A stretch of 64,000 bases of DNA from contig OY987271.1 in NCBI GenBank assembly GCA_963920665.1, positions 3,970,501-4,034,500 of the forward strand, given 5' to 3'. The notes beneath the pieces were generated by a model that did no database searches, had not been told where the DNA came from, and worked only from the letters and a program-made list of their open reading frames with translations. The translations under genes and the position numbers were made by a program. Below, one piece after another: positions 22,268-35,054 of the stretch. Position 1 is the first letter of the stretch; each line of letters starts with the position of its first letter. This DNA comes from Straminergon stramineum (Eukaryota > Streptophyta > Bryopsida > Hypnales > Calliergonaceae).

Positions 22268-25247
22268 ACTTATTGAGCAAAAAAAAAGCTTCCAATGTTG
22301 AAGTAGAAGCTCTTTATAGATGTTCCTTCAAGTCATTGTTGTCTTGAAAAATAGTTTGGAAAATGTTGGTTTGGTAGATGAATTGTTAGATGTGTTTTAG
22401 TAGGGGAATGACCATTCATGTTTCCTCCACCACAACTTCGTATTTCACAATATACTCTGTCATTGCAATGATCCAACCCAACAACATGCATACCCAAAAG
22501 CAAACTATTGCTCACCAAGAAAATTTAAAAACAAATCGAAATTAAAATGTGGCTAATGATCCATTGGTTGGACTACTCCAACCAACCTATGAAAGTGAAA
22601 TGCTATGACACCCACTACAATGACAACAACCAATTGACGATGCACTCTTTGCCATTGATCCATGGCCCTCAATCCGATGACAATTCCAACAATCAAGTTT
22701 GAGCCAACCCCTCGCTTGTAAAAAGTCACCAAACATGCCTTCAAATTGAAAAGGAAAGAAAAACTTTTAACTTACAATTGAATCAACTAAATCTATTGTA
22801 ACCAATTATCTAGTTCATTGCTATGGTGCATCAAAAATCAATTGATTCTAACTAATCATCTAGCAAGCAGTCTGTTGCTACAATGCCAACCAATCATATG
22901 CGCACAAGAAAATATAGACAAGGGTGCCATGAAATAATTAGATGAAAAAATGGGATGAAAATGTCACCTTATTTGTAACATTGGGTTGTGACAAATTGCA
23001 TGACAATGTGTATTTAATGTAATAGATGTGATTAAAATTCAAAATTGTAAACCTGAAAAGTTGTAGTATGTGTCAAATTGATCCACGTAGAAATTTAATA
23101 ACTCAAAAGCAAATAGTTGTTTGTAAGTGATTCAATGCATATCAAAATCAAACGCCCTCCATTATTCAATTGAAAATCACTTAAAAGAACTCAATGCATA
23201 TTTCTTCAAGCTACCACAACATTAACATTACATTTTTTGACACATTATTGTATACCATTTTAAATTGATCTTGAGCATAATGGCAAAAAATTAGACAACA
23301 CTCAAAAAATGATGGATTATTATTTTAATTTTTTTGGATGAAATTAAGGAAATGACATCATTAATATCTATAGGTTGTAATCTTCTTGTTGCATTTACTT
23401 TGTGTAGTTTATAGGAATAAATGTGATTGTAAATAATTATCTAAATTTTGTAAAATGACTTAAAGAAGTTAAAAGAGATTGGTGATAGCATTGGTGAATC
23501 TAATAGTATAGATGGAATCTACAAATCAAAATCTACAACTTTCAACTATATATGAATTCCGAAATATGCTTCCAAACAACACTTTACAATGATTTTTCTC
23601 AAATCATCAATTTTGGAGATGGACATGGTCGTTTAGGGGTTAACACATGTTAGTAGAGCAATTGTGTTTCTTGAGTATTTTGCTATCAAATGGGGGGGCC
23701 CTAAATTTATATAAAGTTATTTTCTCTTTACATCGCAACACATGAATTTTTGAGTGATTAAAGATCTTCTTTTCTTTTCTTTTTATCTTTATTTATATGG
23801 TTCAATACATTTAATTCCTAGAAGTTTGTGCATCCCTAAAGTGAATGTGCCTTACTCAACCTTGATTGTAAGTTTTAAAATAATCATTTTTGTACTTATA
23901 TTCAACTTAGGAAATGAAGCTTGACAAGTTTTGTTTCTACTCCATTATAAAGTTTTGAAAAAAATAAAAAAATAAAAAGAATTGTTGCAATTAGAAGCTC
24001 TATTTGTTAGGATCTAATTACTGAATATTGAGCATTTAATTTATATCTTCTTCTTTTAAAATCTTGAAATGAAAATTCATTTTTTTCTCATTCTAACCTT
24101 CAATTATGGTAAAACTTATAAATGACTTCAATTTATATTATATTTTATATAATTTTATTTCCACCTTTCACTCAAAAAAATCATTACAATTTGATTTTTC
24201 TGTATAAAAAAAATAATAATTCAACATCAATAGAAATTTATTGTTTAACAAGTAAAAATAGAAAATTTTGTACATCAATTATATAAAAAAATAAATGTAG
24301 CTACACAATGGAATTAGATTTGAAGGTATTGATAAATGTGTTTTTGATGAAAAAATAAAATAATTTAATTGATAAACCTTCATCACAATCTCCATTGCTA
24401 CTTGTACCTCTTGAAAAAAAATTCAAATTTATTGAATTTTCTTTCCTATATTTACTAATTTATTTTTGTTTTTTGCTACAAAACTATAACCATGACAAAT
24501 TTTCACATATATTGGATTGAATATTTTTACAATTATGGACAACCCATAATGGCATGTAACAAAAGATGAAAAAATAGAAATTTGAACACAATTAAAAAGG
24601 CTAAATTTAGCTCAGGCATGATGTTTGACAATTTAAATTTGCAATGACTTTGGTTCCTTAGGGTTTCATTAGATGAAATAGTGCAATCAATGACAAGGGC
24701 AATGATGATGATTTATCTTAATCAAAATCACTAATGGAGTTGAGTCTCATGTAGCGTTCAGGAAGTTTTTTCGGTTTTACGGACTATTTTCCTTCAATTC
24801 CCAAATTGAACCATTTTTTCAAGTGCAAAGTTTGGTTATTTTCTCTTTTTCTCATTCAAAATGGATTTCTTTTGTTATTTTCCACTGAATTACAGCCAAT
24901 GTTTTCAAATTGCAACTGATTTTTTTACCAATTCCACTAGCTAACTTTGAACTAGCCACCAATTCTTCCCGGACAGTGGTCTCATGTATGAGGTTAGGAC
25001 CTTACTAATGACCAAGCTACACCCTTTCAAACTAACACATTATTTTGTAAAAATGTCACACATGATTCTTTTTTGAATTTCACCCATACTCAACTTAACA
25101 TAAAATTGATTAATTCGGTTGTTTATATGCAAAACTTCACATTTTTTTAAGTCAATGAACAATTTCAACATCCACTAAAAAAGATTCCCAACAAACTATG
25201 CATGTTAAACATCCACAACTTGCTATATGAGATGTGGGTGCCTAGGT
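22268..25247. other. AT-rich intergenic DNA with repeat fragments
   Basis: No gene is called. An orphan terminus TCGTTTAGGGGTTAAC at about 23630-23645 matches the right end of the ACCCCTAAA-type elements, but no matching left end was found upstream. The stretch 24760-24975 is a diverged direct repeat of 26925-27130. Minus-strand frames at 22333-22518 and 22553-22744 lie just upstream of the helicase relic in its orientation but match nothing I know. Confidence 0.5.
24760..24975. repeat. Dispersed repeat, copy 1 of 2
   Basis: It aligns in direct orientation with 26925-27130. Shared landmarks are TATTTTCCTT.AATTCC, TTTTTTCAAG, TTTCAAATTGCAAC and ATTCCACTAGCTAAC. Divergence is substantial, so the copies are old. 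The termini are not defined and there is no coding capacity. Confidence 0.6.
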
Positions 25248-25251
25248 TTAA

Positions 25252-25552
25252 GGTGGGCACCCTAGAATGTGCCACTGACCTAAAACCACTATCATCACTT
25301 GGAACACCTCTCTAAAACCAATATGCACCTATGTGGAAGAAACAATTCCAGAACCTCAATCTACCAACAAAAAATAACGTTGATCCTTCTAACTTTTGCA
25401 TATGGTATCTGAATGCCACATTCTCTGGTGCGTTGGAACCTCCTTTCACTTGCCAACAAGAAATTCAATGAAAACTTGACTAAGTTAGTAGTTCTAATAA
25501 TTGTAACTATGCATTGTAGCAAAAAGCAGTGGTTTTTGCAGGTGCCCACCAC
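25252..25552. mobile_element. 301-bp MITE, AGGTGGG family, copy 2
   Basis: It is bounded by TTAA at 25248-25251 and 25553-25556. The ends are GGTGGGCACCC and GGTGCCCACCACT. The interior contains GTTGGAACCTCCTTTCACTT at about 25432 and a segment close to TTGCATATGGTATC, both shared with the copies at 18134-18412 (inverted) and 41195-41463. Noncoding. Confidence 0.75.
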
Positions 25553-25556
25553 TTTA

Positions 25557-28259
25557 ATATCTCCAGTCAACTTCCCAAACTGATGAATAGTTTAAGTTGA
25601 AGCATGCTTATCATACCTCGATGTCGTGATTAAATCACTAACATTCACCTTCACCCACTGAATATATATCTAAAATAATATAATAATCAACATGATCTCT
25701 CACTTTAATTTACGATGGTTCACTAGTAGTTGTGTGCCATGACTGGTAAAACATGTCACATTGTCGCGGCGAACATTATTTCATTCATCCAAACCGAGCC
25801 ATTAATTATCACCAAACTCTGTCCATCCATTTCAAACAATGCCCTCGCTGGCCACCCCGCGAATCCTGGGGAAAACCATTACTAACTGATTAAATTATTA
25901 CCAGGTGGTCACCATTCCGCTGCAGCAGATTGAAGCCCGGCCATGATTTATAATAGTTTGTTGCACTAACTTACTTGACATGATCGATCATGCGAGTATG
26001 CGACAAAGGCGTATTTAATTTACTCCCCGGGACATTTTTCTCGTTGATACCCCCACATCAATTCATGCCATGACTTGCGCGCGCACGCTCGCTTGCTCAT
26101 CTTCTAGTAAACAAGTGGCCCAATGCATTCAATTAAAAGTGAGACACTCATCTAGCGAATCGGCATTAATTTGATGCCCGGTTGTTGTTGTTGTTCTTCT
26201 TTTTCTTTGCAGCCAACAATGACATCTTTTAATTTCCCATTGCCCCATGCTGAGTGAGTGAGTGAGTGAAGATGGTGAATTGAAGCACCACCCACGTTGA
26301 CAACTTGACAAACAAAAACGCAGTGGTTCCGTACGAGGGACGGATGGTGATGGAAGAAGAAGATTTTAAAAATCACTCGCAAGCGACTCCAAATGGGACT
26401 CGGCTCCCAGATCTGTGCTTCGAAAGTGATGGCACCCGGAACAATTAACGCCGGAAACAATTAACACCCACCCATCCCTCGGCTGCCGGACTTGGTGGAA
26501 GGAAAATTAAACCCCGTCGGCTTTCAAAATTATTGGGAGGGGGGCGGGGTTGTCGTACCTGATTGACGTGGTTCTACCCGCGCAAACTGCGGATTTTTTT
26601 GACACCCCTGAGAACTATAATTTGTTGGGTGGACCTCGGTTATTGAAGCGGGGTGTGAGGTGGACTTACTAGTAACTAACTTAAGTTAATTGGTGAAATT
26701 GAAACTCGAAGAAATGTAACATGCACGTACACTAGTACTGTATTGGTTGGTGTCAGATGTAATGTACTAGTTACCTACTCCCGGGTGGTGTCGTTAGTAG
26801 GACTACTACCACCATGAAATTCCACGATGGGTTTAGGGCCTTCAACATTAGTATGTATTTGGGTTTTTTTCTCTTGAGATTTGCCTTTGCCTTAGCCTTT
26901 GCCTTTGTTGAAATCAGTGTTTGGGGATAATTTTTTTGGGTTTAACTAGTTATTTTCCTTTAATTCCTGTGATGAATTGTTTTTTCAAGCACTGCGTCCC
27001 ATTTTTTCTCTACTTTTTTCAACTCCAAATAAATTCTTTCATAGATTTTACCACTGGGATTTTCCAAATTGCAACCGGCTCCCAATTCCACTAGCTAACA
27101 ATGAACTAACCACTGAATGATTCTCCACAAACATTGGTTGAAATGAGTTATACGGTAGTTTTTGTAGTCTATGTAAAATTATGTAAAATTTGTAGTGACC
27201 AATAACATGGGCTACTAATTAACCTTTGTCCATCAACAAGAATTTACTCCAATGGACATTATTTCTTCACACAATGGACTTGAGAGTCAATGTTACTTAT
27301 TCTTTTATTACTTCAAATCCAACACAATTTTAACAAAAATTAAACCAGACATGTTTTTTGCACATTCTTCATAAGATTGTGAGATTGAAACCCAACAGAT
27401 TGCCTATTGTACATTCACAAGGGGAAATTTTTTTAAAATTTTTTCGTCAAATCTGACATTGGAATACCCGTAGTGGATGTGTTGTTGTATGTGTTAAGTA
27501 TTATTTAGTCTAAATTTTGCAAAGCTTTTTGGGGTTGCACATGTAGTGTACGTCAATTTCCATTTATTCGGGCATTTATGATCACTTTCACAGATTGAAT
27601 GGAAGGCTTCGAAATGTTATTGAAAGTTTCCTCTACTCTTTAGTTCTTATATTGAGCCACACCAACTGCATTATTTCTTTAACTCGCACAACCAATTTAG
27701 AAATTTGCGAAATTTATACCGCTGACCGCATGATCACGTACTCAGGAATTGAAATGGTAGCCCACTTCTTCTTTTTTTCTTTTTAAAAAAAAAATTATGC
27801 AAATAATGTACATCTGTACGACTTGGTTGCGTGATAAATACGTCGATGATTAATTACGTATGACCTTTACACGAGAGTTCCGTGGAAGCGGTGAACATCA
27901 AACTCCAAACATTCAACCATCCCAAGAGCCAAGGCCCTTCCTTGACTGTGGTGTAGTACTCAATACTCACTATTCACTAACGGAACCATGTCAGAGATCA
28001 AAATGGGATTCACCCTGAAACATTGAGAAATTAAAGTGATTTTGGGTTTACATGAAACTAGCTCGGGGCCACATTTGTCGGCCCCAGAAAAAAGAATGAG
28101 AAGAAAATCAATTCTCAGATTTGCAGTCAAATGCATAAATTATCGTCGTGAATTGTAATAATGAAATAATTGGATGATAATTGGATGAAATAATTGGATG
28201 ATATTTTTCTGAGTTGAAAAGGTGAAGGATTTTGGGATAGGGATCATGACACTGCATGC
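25557..28259. other. Intergenic DNA with a GC-richer island, no gene called
   Basis: Between about 25740 and 26830 the sequence is less AT-rich than the surroundings and contains GC-rich patches such as GCGCGCGCACGCTCG near 26080 and a G-run near 26540. The frames are short and motif-free. This could be a promoter-like region or the residue of a displaced gene. The stretch 26925-27130 is the second copy of the repeat at 24760-24975. Nothing else is recognised. Confidence 0.45.
26250..26270. repeat. TGAG microsatellite
   Basis: Five or so consecutive TGAG units lie in the GC-richer island. It is a simple repeat without a visible functional context. Confidence 0.85.
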
Positions 28260-28263
28260 TTAA

Positions 28264-28901
28264 TCCCTAAATGCCCGAGGCATCAGATTTTGGTGTTTAG
28301 AAAACTTTGAAGTTAAGTCAAAACCCAACCAAATTGCTGCTAACAGTGGTTTATATTTTTGGAGAATTCTTTTGGAAGTCTAGTTTTAGGATCAAAAAGC
28401 TGATCTTAAAAATGAAGGATTATGAATTTTTTATTCAAGATTTTGTGCAAGGATGCCCAATGCAATCTTGACTTCCTGTAGTGTTGAGGGCTTTTGGAAA
28501 TGAGCCTCAAATACCCTAAATCTTGGAGGAAAAATCGCTTTAGAAATTCATTTAAAAAAATTGTAGACTAGATTTTGAAAAATTGTAAATTGATTGAGGT
28601 TGTGCATGCTAGGCCCTATAACCTCATATTTTTTTAGTGACCAAATTTTTAGAGTTGACATGCAAAAAGAGAATTGAAATTTTTTTATAGTTTTAACACT
28701 CTTGTGATCAAACATTATAATCTTTCAATCAATAAGTAATATTGTTATGTTTTCTTTCCCTATATGATCTTTAACATGTCTAGTTTGAATTTGTACAATT
28801 ACAATTCAAAAGAAATTCGTACAACTTATGAAAATGTTGACTTTTTGCTCAATTTAGAGCAAATTTCAAGAAGCTCCAAACAAGCCTTGGGCATTTAGGG
28901 G
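28264..28901. mobile_element. 638-bp inverted-terminus element, ACCCCTAAA family, copy 2
   Basis: It is bounded by TTAA on both sides (28260-28263 and 28902-28905). The ends are TCCCTAAATGCCCGAGGC and GCCTTGGGCATTTAGGGG. The interior matches 17493-18129 along its whole length with scattered substitutions. There is no coding capacity. The matched ends and TTAA bounds make this the cleanest copy in the window. Confidence 0.85.
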
Positions 28902-29133
28902 TTAATATAATAGATGGGTGTAAATTCGGAGACTGTTTTGTTTTAGGGCACACTTCAATGTCAACAACATTCACAACAAATATTGATCCCCCAAATGTGT
29001 TATTATTTTTGTAAGCCAACGAAGGCAATAAAAGTAGTGTGATGTCAAATAGTGACATGTATTTTACGCAGTCACAATGCATCCAAGGAATATATTCTAG
29101 GGCAATTATTTTGCCCTCAAATACATACCTAAA

Positions 29134-30090
29134 CCCCTAAACGTCCCAAAGGACCAAAAGTGTCCTCAAATAGTTTGAGTTCAATTCAAAGTGTTGTCAC
29201 TTTTGCATCCAATGTTGGAATTCAATCAAACTTGTTGGAAAATTTGTGCTCTCTCTTCTAGTTTGAGTGGCAAAATTTTCAGATAAATCCAAGATTTTCT
29301 AATGATTTGGAAGTCAATTGAAGTTCACACGTTCAATTTGAGTTCAACAAACTGCATTTGATGGCTACAACTTTGGGGGCTTGTATCTCCTTCATCTAAT
29401 GTTTGTTTTCAATCAAATTTATTGGACTATGTTCTCCTTTAAGTCTAGTTATTGTGGTAACATTTTCATGACAATCCAAATTGATTTGAATGTTTGGGAG
29501 CAATTTAGAGTTCAAAATCCCAACATTTTTGGATTATAGTGAACTTGGGTGGCTTGTTCTTTCTTCATATAGTGTCCGTTTTCAATAATTGTTTTAGGAA
29601 GAGTTGTGCCTACTAGTCTAGTTTGTGTGGCTAAATTTTCATATCAATCCAAGAAGTTATAAGTGATTGAGAAGCATTTTAGTAGGAAGTTCAGCCTTGG
29701 ATGTATTTTTTCTTACTATTTTTTGACATTTCAAAGCCATTTTGTAGACACTATGAGTCAATTGAATGATATTTTCTTTCAACAATGTGTTTGTAAGGTG
29801 GTTTCGAATCACTTTATAGTTTTAAGTTTTTTCATTTGAGTAGGTTTAGCAATCAAATTTCACCTCCAAATGTGTTTCTAGGAAAATTTCAGCATCCTTT
29901 TTCAATATGAAAACATGATAATCTTGCAATTGACATGGCCAAATGACTCCAAATTTGATTCACGTCATCTCCAATACATACACTATAAGATTGTATAATT
30001 GAGATTTCTATACCTTAGTGACATTTAGATCTATAGCACTTCAAAAGCAATGATGTCTTTGAACCCCCAAAGGCCTGGGGCTTTTAGGGG
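29134..30090. mobile_element. 957-bp element, ACCCCTAAA family, distinct interior
   Basis: The left end AACCCCTAAACGTCCCAAAGG and right end GGCCTGGGGCTTTTAGGGG are inverted and share the family terminus, but the interior differs from the 638-bp copies. The interior repeats variants of a phrase like AATCCAAGATTTTCT and GTTCAATTTGAGTTC. It is bounded by TAAA at the left and TTAA (30091-30094) at the right. Noncoding. Confidence 0.65.
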
Positions 30091-30094
30091 TTAA

Positions 30095-30642
30095 CCCCTA
30101 AACGACCAAGGCACACTTTAGGTAGAAATTGTGAAAAAACGCCACTTTTTAGGGTAGTGAGAAAATTCAACCGTACAAATTTTATTAGACTACTATGGGA
30201 ATGTGTGGAAAAAATTTCAGAAACTTTGATTGTATGGATTAGAAGATTATAATGTTTGAAGTTAGGAGAAAAAATATTTTTTCAACCTAGCCTAGCCAGG
30301 CCAGCAGCCTTTAATTCCTCCTGAAGTGAGATTTTTACACTACACACGGTTATTTTTTAGACATTTGGATCTCTTATTATGTAAGTTACATACCTACCAA
30401 ATTTCAAAAGTAGAAGAAGTGTTTTTCACATGCTGCCCAAAGTTGCCCAAGTTGCATGAAAAGTTTAGAGCAACATAACTTTTGATCCAAGCACTTGATT
30501 GGAAAAAAATTACATTCTCACTTAGGGGGTATATGCTCACACTTTGTATCAAAATTTGAAGAACATCTATTATAAAATGACTTCATATGGACCTACTTGA
30601 GATTAGCTACGTATGTTCAACGGTCATTCGGTCCTTTAGGGG
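30095..30642. mobile_element. 548-bp element, ACCCCTAAA family, third interior type
   Basis: It is bounded by TTAA at 30091-30094 and 30643-30646. The ends are CCCCTAAACGACCAAGGC and CGGTCCTTTAGGGG. The left TTAA is shared with the right end of the 957-bp element, so the two are fused end to end. Weak relatives of the interior occur around 19970-20080 and 20330-20610. Noncoding. Confidence 0.75.
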
Positions 30643-30646
30643 TTAA

Positions 30647-33085
30647 CCTTGAATGGAAGGATGTAACCATATGACCATGGTAGTCAATAAAAATGATCAA
30701 ATTTTTAGATGAATAGATGCATTCTTTGTCTTTTTAATTTCCTTGAACATCACTCATCATACTCTTTTAATCTTCAACATCCTTATTGGGTTAAATTGTC
30801 TTTGAACGAAAGCTAACACAAGTTCCGATGACCAAAGTTTACGCTTTTGAATGTACCTGAAGTGTACATTCTATGACAAATGTTTTGTGATCCATACATA
30901 CCCTCTACAATCGCATCTTCTAACCATTAGTCAGGTCTTACCCATTATGTAAAACTTTTCCAAGCTTATTGATGAAGCACACAACTTTGTACTAATCTGT
31001 TAAATGGCATTGCCACATGAGCATAAGAGATTACAATAATCAAGCTTTGGAACATTTAATTAAGGATTACCCCATTTTTTAATTATTTTTTTGTGTGTGG
31101 TGGTGTAATTAATGAAGTGTCTCCTTATATGAAATCAAACTTTGAGTAATCCACTAGGCAAAGATACCCTTGCTCTACTTTGTGGAAACTGAAAGCTACC
31201 ATTGGGTAGTTTCATTTTTCTTGACAAGTTTGGTAAGAGAACTAATTCCTCAAGCTACCCTTCTCCAAAAGTTGGTCACCAACTGAAGCAAGCTTGTTCA
31301 TTCATTCATTAAAACCCGACTTTCTTGTGCAATGTGGCACTTGAGTAGTTTACCTTTCCACAAACTATCAAACCAATTTAATTTATCCTAAAACACAATT
31401 GTTCAATTTGTCCTCCTGGAATGCACTGATTTCAACCGTAACCCTGAAAGGACAAAGCCCCTATGACCAAGGTAGTCAACAAAATTGCTCTGATTATTGA
31501 ACCAATAGGTGCATTATGTTTTTCTACAGTCAATAGTGAAGTCATCCATGGGACACAAAACATCCGTGTTGATGTTTAAGGGTTAATTTCCTCATTAAAA
31601 TCAGCCCCCCACCCCACCCCCCGGCTTTTTCCCATGGGTTCCGGGATTCAACAATTATATGGGAAAATATCATGCGTGCGTGAGTGGTCCCAAAATCCAA
31701 TCAAAGGCAAATTCAACACAAAGGCTCTCCATCAGCAGACGTCTCTTTCTTTCTTTCTCCGTCTTTTTCAAGTGATCCAGTCCTTTAGAAAACGTTTGAA
31801 AAAAATCAGACATTTGAATGGTCGATCGATGCATGGGTGCAATTGCGAAATTAAAACGTGTTCTTGCGCGTCTCCCGAAAGAGAAAGAAAGAGAGACTGA
31901 CCAACAACTGAAAGAAGTACGCTTATCCGCAGTTGACGATTAATATTTTTTCAAGTTGAATTGGATCACTGAAAGATTGCCGTTGAAAAAGAATGCCATG
32001 TTGCAATCCTTCTGGATGATCACTTGCTTAGTTACTTGCTTGGTTGCGGTCCCATTCAAATATTCAATGGTGGGGGCTAATTAACTTACGGACACGCCGT
32101 TTCTATTTGATAATTGTGACATTGCCATTAAATGAATTGGCTCATACCAATATTTTGGTTTCTTGGTGACTTGTCTTTATCATAGAGTGAGTGTACTCTT
32201 GAAATGAAGCATCTAGAGTATCGTAGTAGCCTTTGTGTGGAGGTAATTTGCGAAACCTACCCTTGTAGATTCTTGTCTAAAATGTATAACTTCTATAGAT
32301 GAGATCCTAAGGTCAATTTTTAATACTTCCAATTTTACATGTTATCACTTATATGGAAAAATTACAATTGCTTATAAGTATAAATTTGACAATTTTGAAT
32401 TCTTGTTAATCTAACTTTCCATCGTGGAGCCATACATTTGATAAGGCAACCCAATGGGCGAAAAGAATTGAAAATAATAACACCTAAGTGTGACCCTTTT
32501 TGAAACTTTCACATCTCGATTCTTGCCCAAAATGCATTGTACAAACTCTATTCATGAGAGCCTAGAGTTGCATTTGGATACACCTATTTTCATCACTTTG
32601 ATAACCCATAGTTCATTCATCCAATTTCCATCAAATCCATTTTAAGAGAATTTAGAACCTCTTTTTGACCTCAACAAGACCCCCCAATTTTTTTTTCATA
32701 GGAACTAAAATTACTTATTTAGTCACATTCAGGTGTTGTTATTGCATTATTCCTATAGCCTTCACTATAGCATGATTTTGGGGAATAAATATATATTTTT
32801 GAAACAAATGGACAATTTCCATTGATAGGGGAAATAATACCTTTTTGAATAATTTTGAGGTGGTCTTTCAATTGAGAAAAATTTCTATGATAATTCTTTT
32901 AGCCATGAGCTCATTTGCCCAACTAAGGTAGAATCACCCATTAGCGTCCTTGTTCCCATTCTTGTACCTTAGACAACAACTAAATGTATCCCTAGGCTTT
33001 GGTTAATGTGTCTTCCAATTGTTTAACTCTGATTCGCTAATGCAATTGAAAGACACATACTTAACTTTGATTTGCTAACAATTGA
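30647..33085. other. Intergenic DNA, no gene called
   Basis: The stretches 30645-30730 and 31437-31525 are diverged direct repeats (shared TATGACCA.GGTAGTCAA). A somewhat GC-richer patch at 31600-32100 contains CT- and GA-rich runs near 31741-31760 and 31880-31900 but no convincing exon. The frame at 31634-31900 has no recognisable motifs. Confidence 0.45.
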
Positions 33086-33330
33086 TTTTAGCACATTTCA
33101 GCTTAGGGTCCACTTGTGTGACACTTTCAGTGGTCTAGGGAGCTGGTACTTTGAAATATCATAAAAATTACTGAACACATCCAAAAAATCTTCTTTTTTT
33201 TCCACTATTCATGATTTTCACTTGCTAATACTACAGAAATATTATTTTAAGTAAAAGGTGCCTCCAACAATGCTGAATTGCTTATATTGACAGTTTTGGG
33301 TGTTCCTACTGTATTTTTTTGGAACTCTTA
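33086..33330. repeat. Dispersed repeat, apparently the uninterrupted copy
   Basis: It aligns with 58885-59090 plus 59622-59660. Landmarks are GGTCTAGGGAGCTGGTAC, TTCATGATTTTCACTTGC, AATACTACAGAAATATT and AAAAGGTGCCTCCAAC, then CTGAATTGCTTATAT and TTTTGGGTGTTCC. The copy at 58.9-59.6 kb is split by about 530 bp relative to this one, so this copy serves as an empty-site reference. Confidence 0.65.
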
Positions 33331-34793
33331 AAATGAGCATGAGTCACTAGCAAGCATTTTTCATTACTATATAATCAAATTCCAAGACATCATTAATTTT
33401 GTGATATTTTACATTCATGTATATATGCATGTATCTGAAGAATAACATCAACAATTAAATAGTTAGGAATAACGATTAAAGTAGTCATTACTGGTAGTTA
33501 TTATGAGCTCTGGATAACTTGATTCACATTGATTACAGAACTGTACTGTAGAATGAACTTGATGCCCAATTGCCCATGATCCCATGTTGTTGTTAAAAAC
33601 AAGACCATTCTTCTTCATAATAACACAAAATAAAATACAGCCAGAGCCTAGAAATCCGAAAATGCACGTGATACCATGGAGTTCTGTAATCAATACTATT
33701 GCATGCTGAAATGACATTAAAAGAGAGAATTTTGGGTCACATGAGTCTCAGTGGTCAAGAAACTCTTAATCAGACTCATTAGACCCCATATTATCACATG
33801 TGTACACAACTTCTTATGCCATAACAGATTCAGTAAGGATGGATTCAGATCTAGAGATGGAAATCGGAGTTCCTCTAACTCTGCACACAAACTAGACCTT
33901 GCCATAGCTTCCCTAGTTCTTGATCATAGAGCTGTAAATCTTAGCACAAAACTATTGTGCTTGCAAAACAAAACCGGGGCCATTACTAAACAGCTGACAG
34001 TGGAAGCAACCTAGATTTGCAACCTAGATTTATAAGAAAGCTTAGGCAGAAAAGGAATCGAGAGCCACAGAACTAGTAAAATGAGAGTAGATATGCCAAA
34101 GTAACACTAAAGAACCATTGAGGAACTTAACACCAGAGGTGGAATTTTTGGGGACACTACCTCGTCTTGTGATATTCAAGCAAGCTTGCTACTAGCCAAA
34201 CATGTCATTTACCCTCCTGCGTGGTCATAACAATAATAACCAACAAGATGAATGTCCCTTGTACACCAAGAATATAAGAACGTCGCAAGAATATAGGAGA
34301 GCCAACGAACTGAACTGCAGAATTGAATTCAATGCTTACTCAGATATCATGTGGAGGAATATCCTCCATTCTCTATTTCGGTCATGGGACACATCTCCGC
34401 AGTTTAATAATATTATAAACCTCCTTCCGTGTGGACTCCCTCTTAACTGGTGATTAAGAGTGAAAACGAGCAAATTCGGTTCAAATTGCTGGTCACATGG
34501 TGTGGGCCAACAGTTCAGACTTTTGATACACGATTCATCAACAGTTAATTCAAGCCCTTAATAGGACGGGCTGGCCAAAAGAAGACGGTGGCAACGCTTG
34601 CCGTTGTCTTGTCATCGGCGGAGCACAATATAATGATCAATGGATATTTAAGACTCTTTGAACAAATACAAACCAATCCTCCGCCATTCGCACAGTTCCT
34701 TTGGATGTGACATCAAAGGAATATTGTAAAGCTAACTTAAAGCTATTGCAAAATGTTTCTGAATTTAGGTGAGCCTCTAAACATACCACATAC
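33331..34793. other. Flank downstream of the F-box gene, no gene called
   Basis: Composition rises toward gene-like levels from about 33460. On the minus strand there are plausible splice-like signals, for example GTGTGCAG near 33890, but no chain of exons with protein-like content. It may hold the 3' part of a minus-strand transcript that includes the exon-like segment at 34794-35054. Confidence 0.4.
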
Positions 34794-35054
34794 CGAATTC
34801 TTCCGGGTCTTCATCTGCAACATTCCGCATCCACTCCTTCGCCACATCTTGGAGGCAGATGACCCGAGATGCAAAGAATTGCAGTGCAAAAGCTCTTCTG
34901 GCAAGTGCTCCATACGTCTGGGATCGGGGCTCAGGGACCCTCCAGTGCTGTTTATTTGGTTCCCCTGGACCCCTGCCACTGGTGATAGCCATATCATCAC
35001 TATCAGAGAAGACCAACACTTGAGCAGACCCGGCGTCTTCAATAATTCCAGGAC
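34794..35054 (-). CDS. Orphan exon-like segment, 87 codons, function unknown
   Basis: On the minus strand the segment is bounded by an acceptor TTTATTTTAG|GTCCTGG and a donor TTCG|GTATGT, and is open through both junctions. It is exactly 261 nt, phase 1 at both ends, so it could be included or skipped without a frame change. The translation begins PGIIEDAGSAQVLVFSDSD and ends with a likely helical stretch around SRVICLQDVAKEWMRNVAD. No family is recognised. It lies about 540 bp downstream of the F-box stop on the same strand. It could be an exon of a separate minus-strand gene, a 3'UTR exon or a gene remnant. Partner exons were not found. Confidence 0.4.

Noticed and set aside
22333..22744. 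Minus-strand frames next to the Helitron relic as its N-terminal part
   Set aside because: Their translations do not resemble Rep or early helicase motifs, so I did not extend the relic over them.
29134..30090. LTR retrotransposon remains
   Set aside because: No long direct terminal repeats, TG/CA ends, primer-binding site or polyprotein fragments were seen here or elsewhere in the window.
17493..30642. Interstitial telomere repeats, because the termini contain CCCTAAA
   Set aside because: Only single units occur, always at element ends and mirrored by an inverted copy. There are no tandem CCCTAAA runs.
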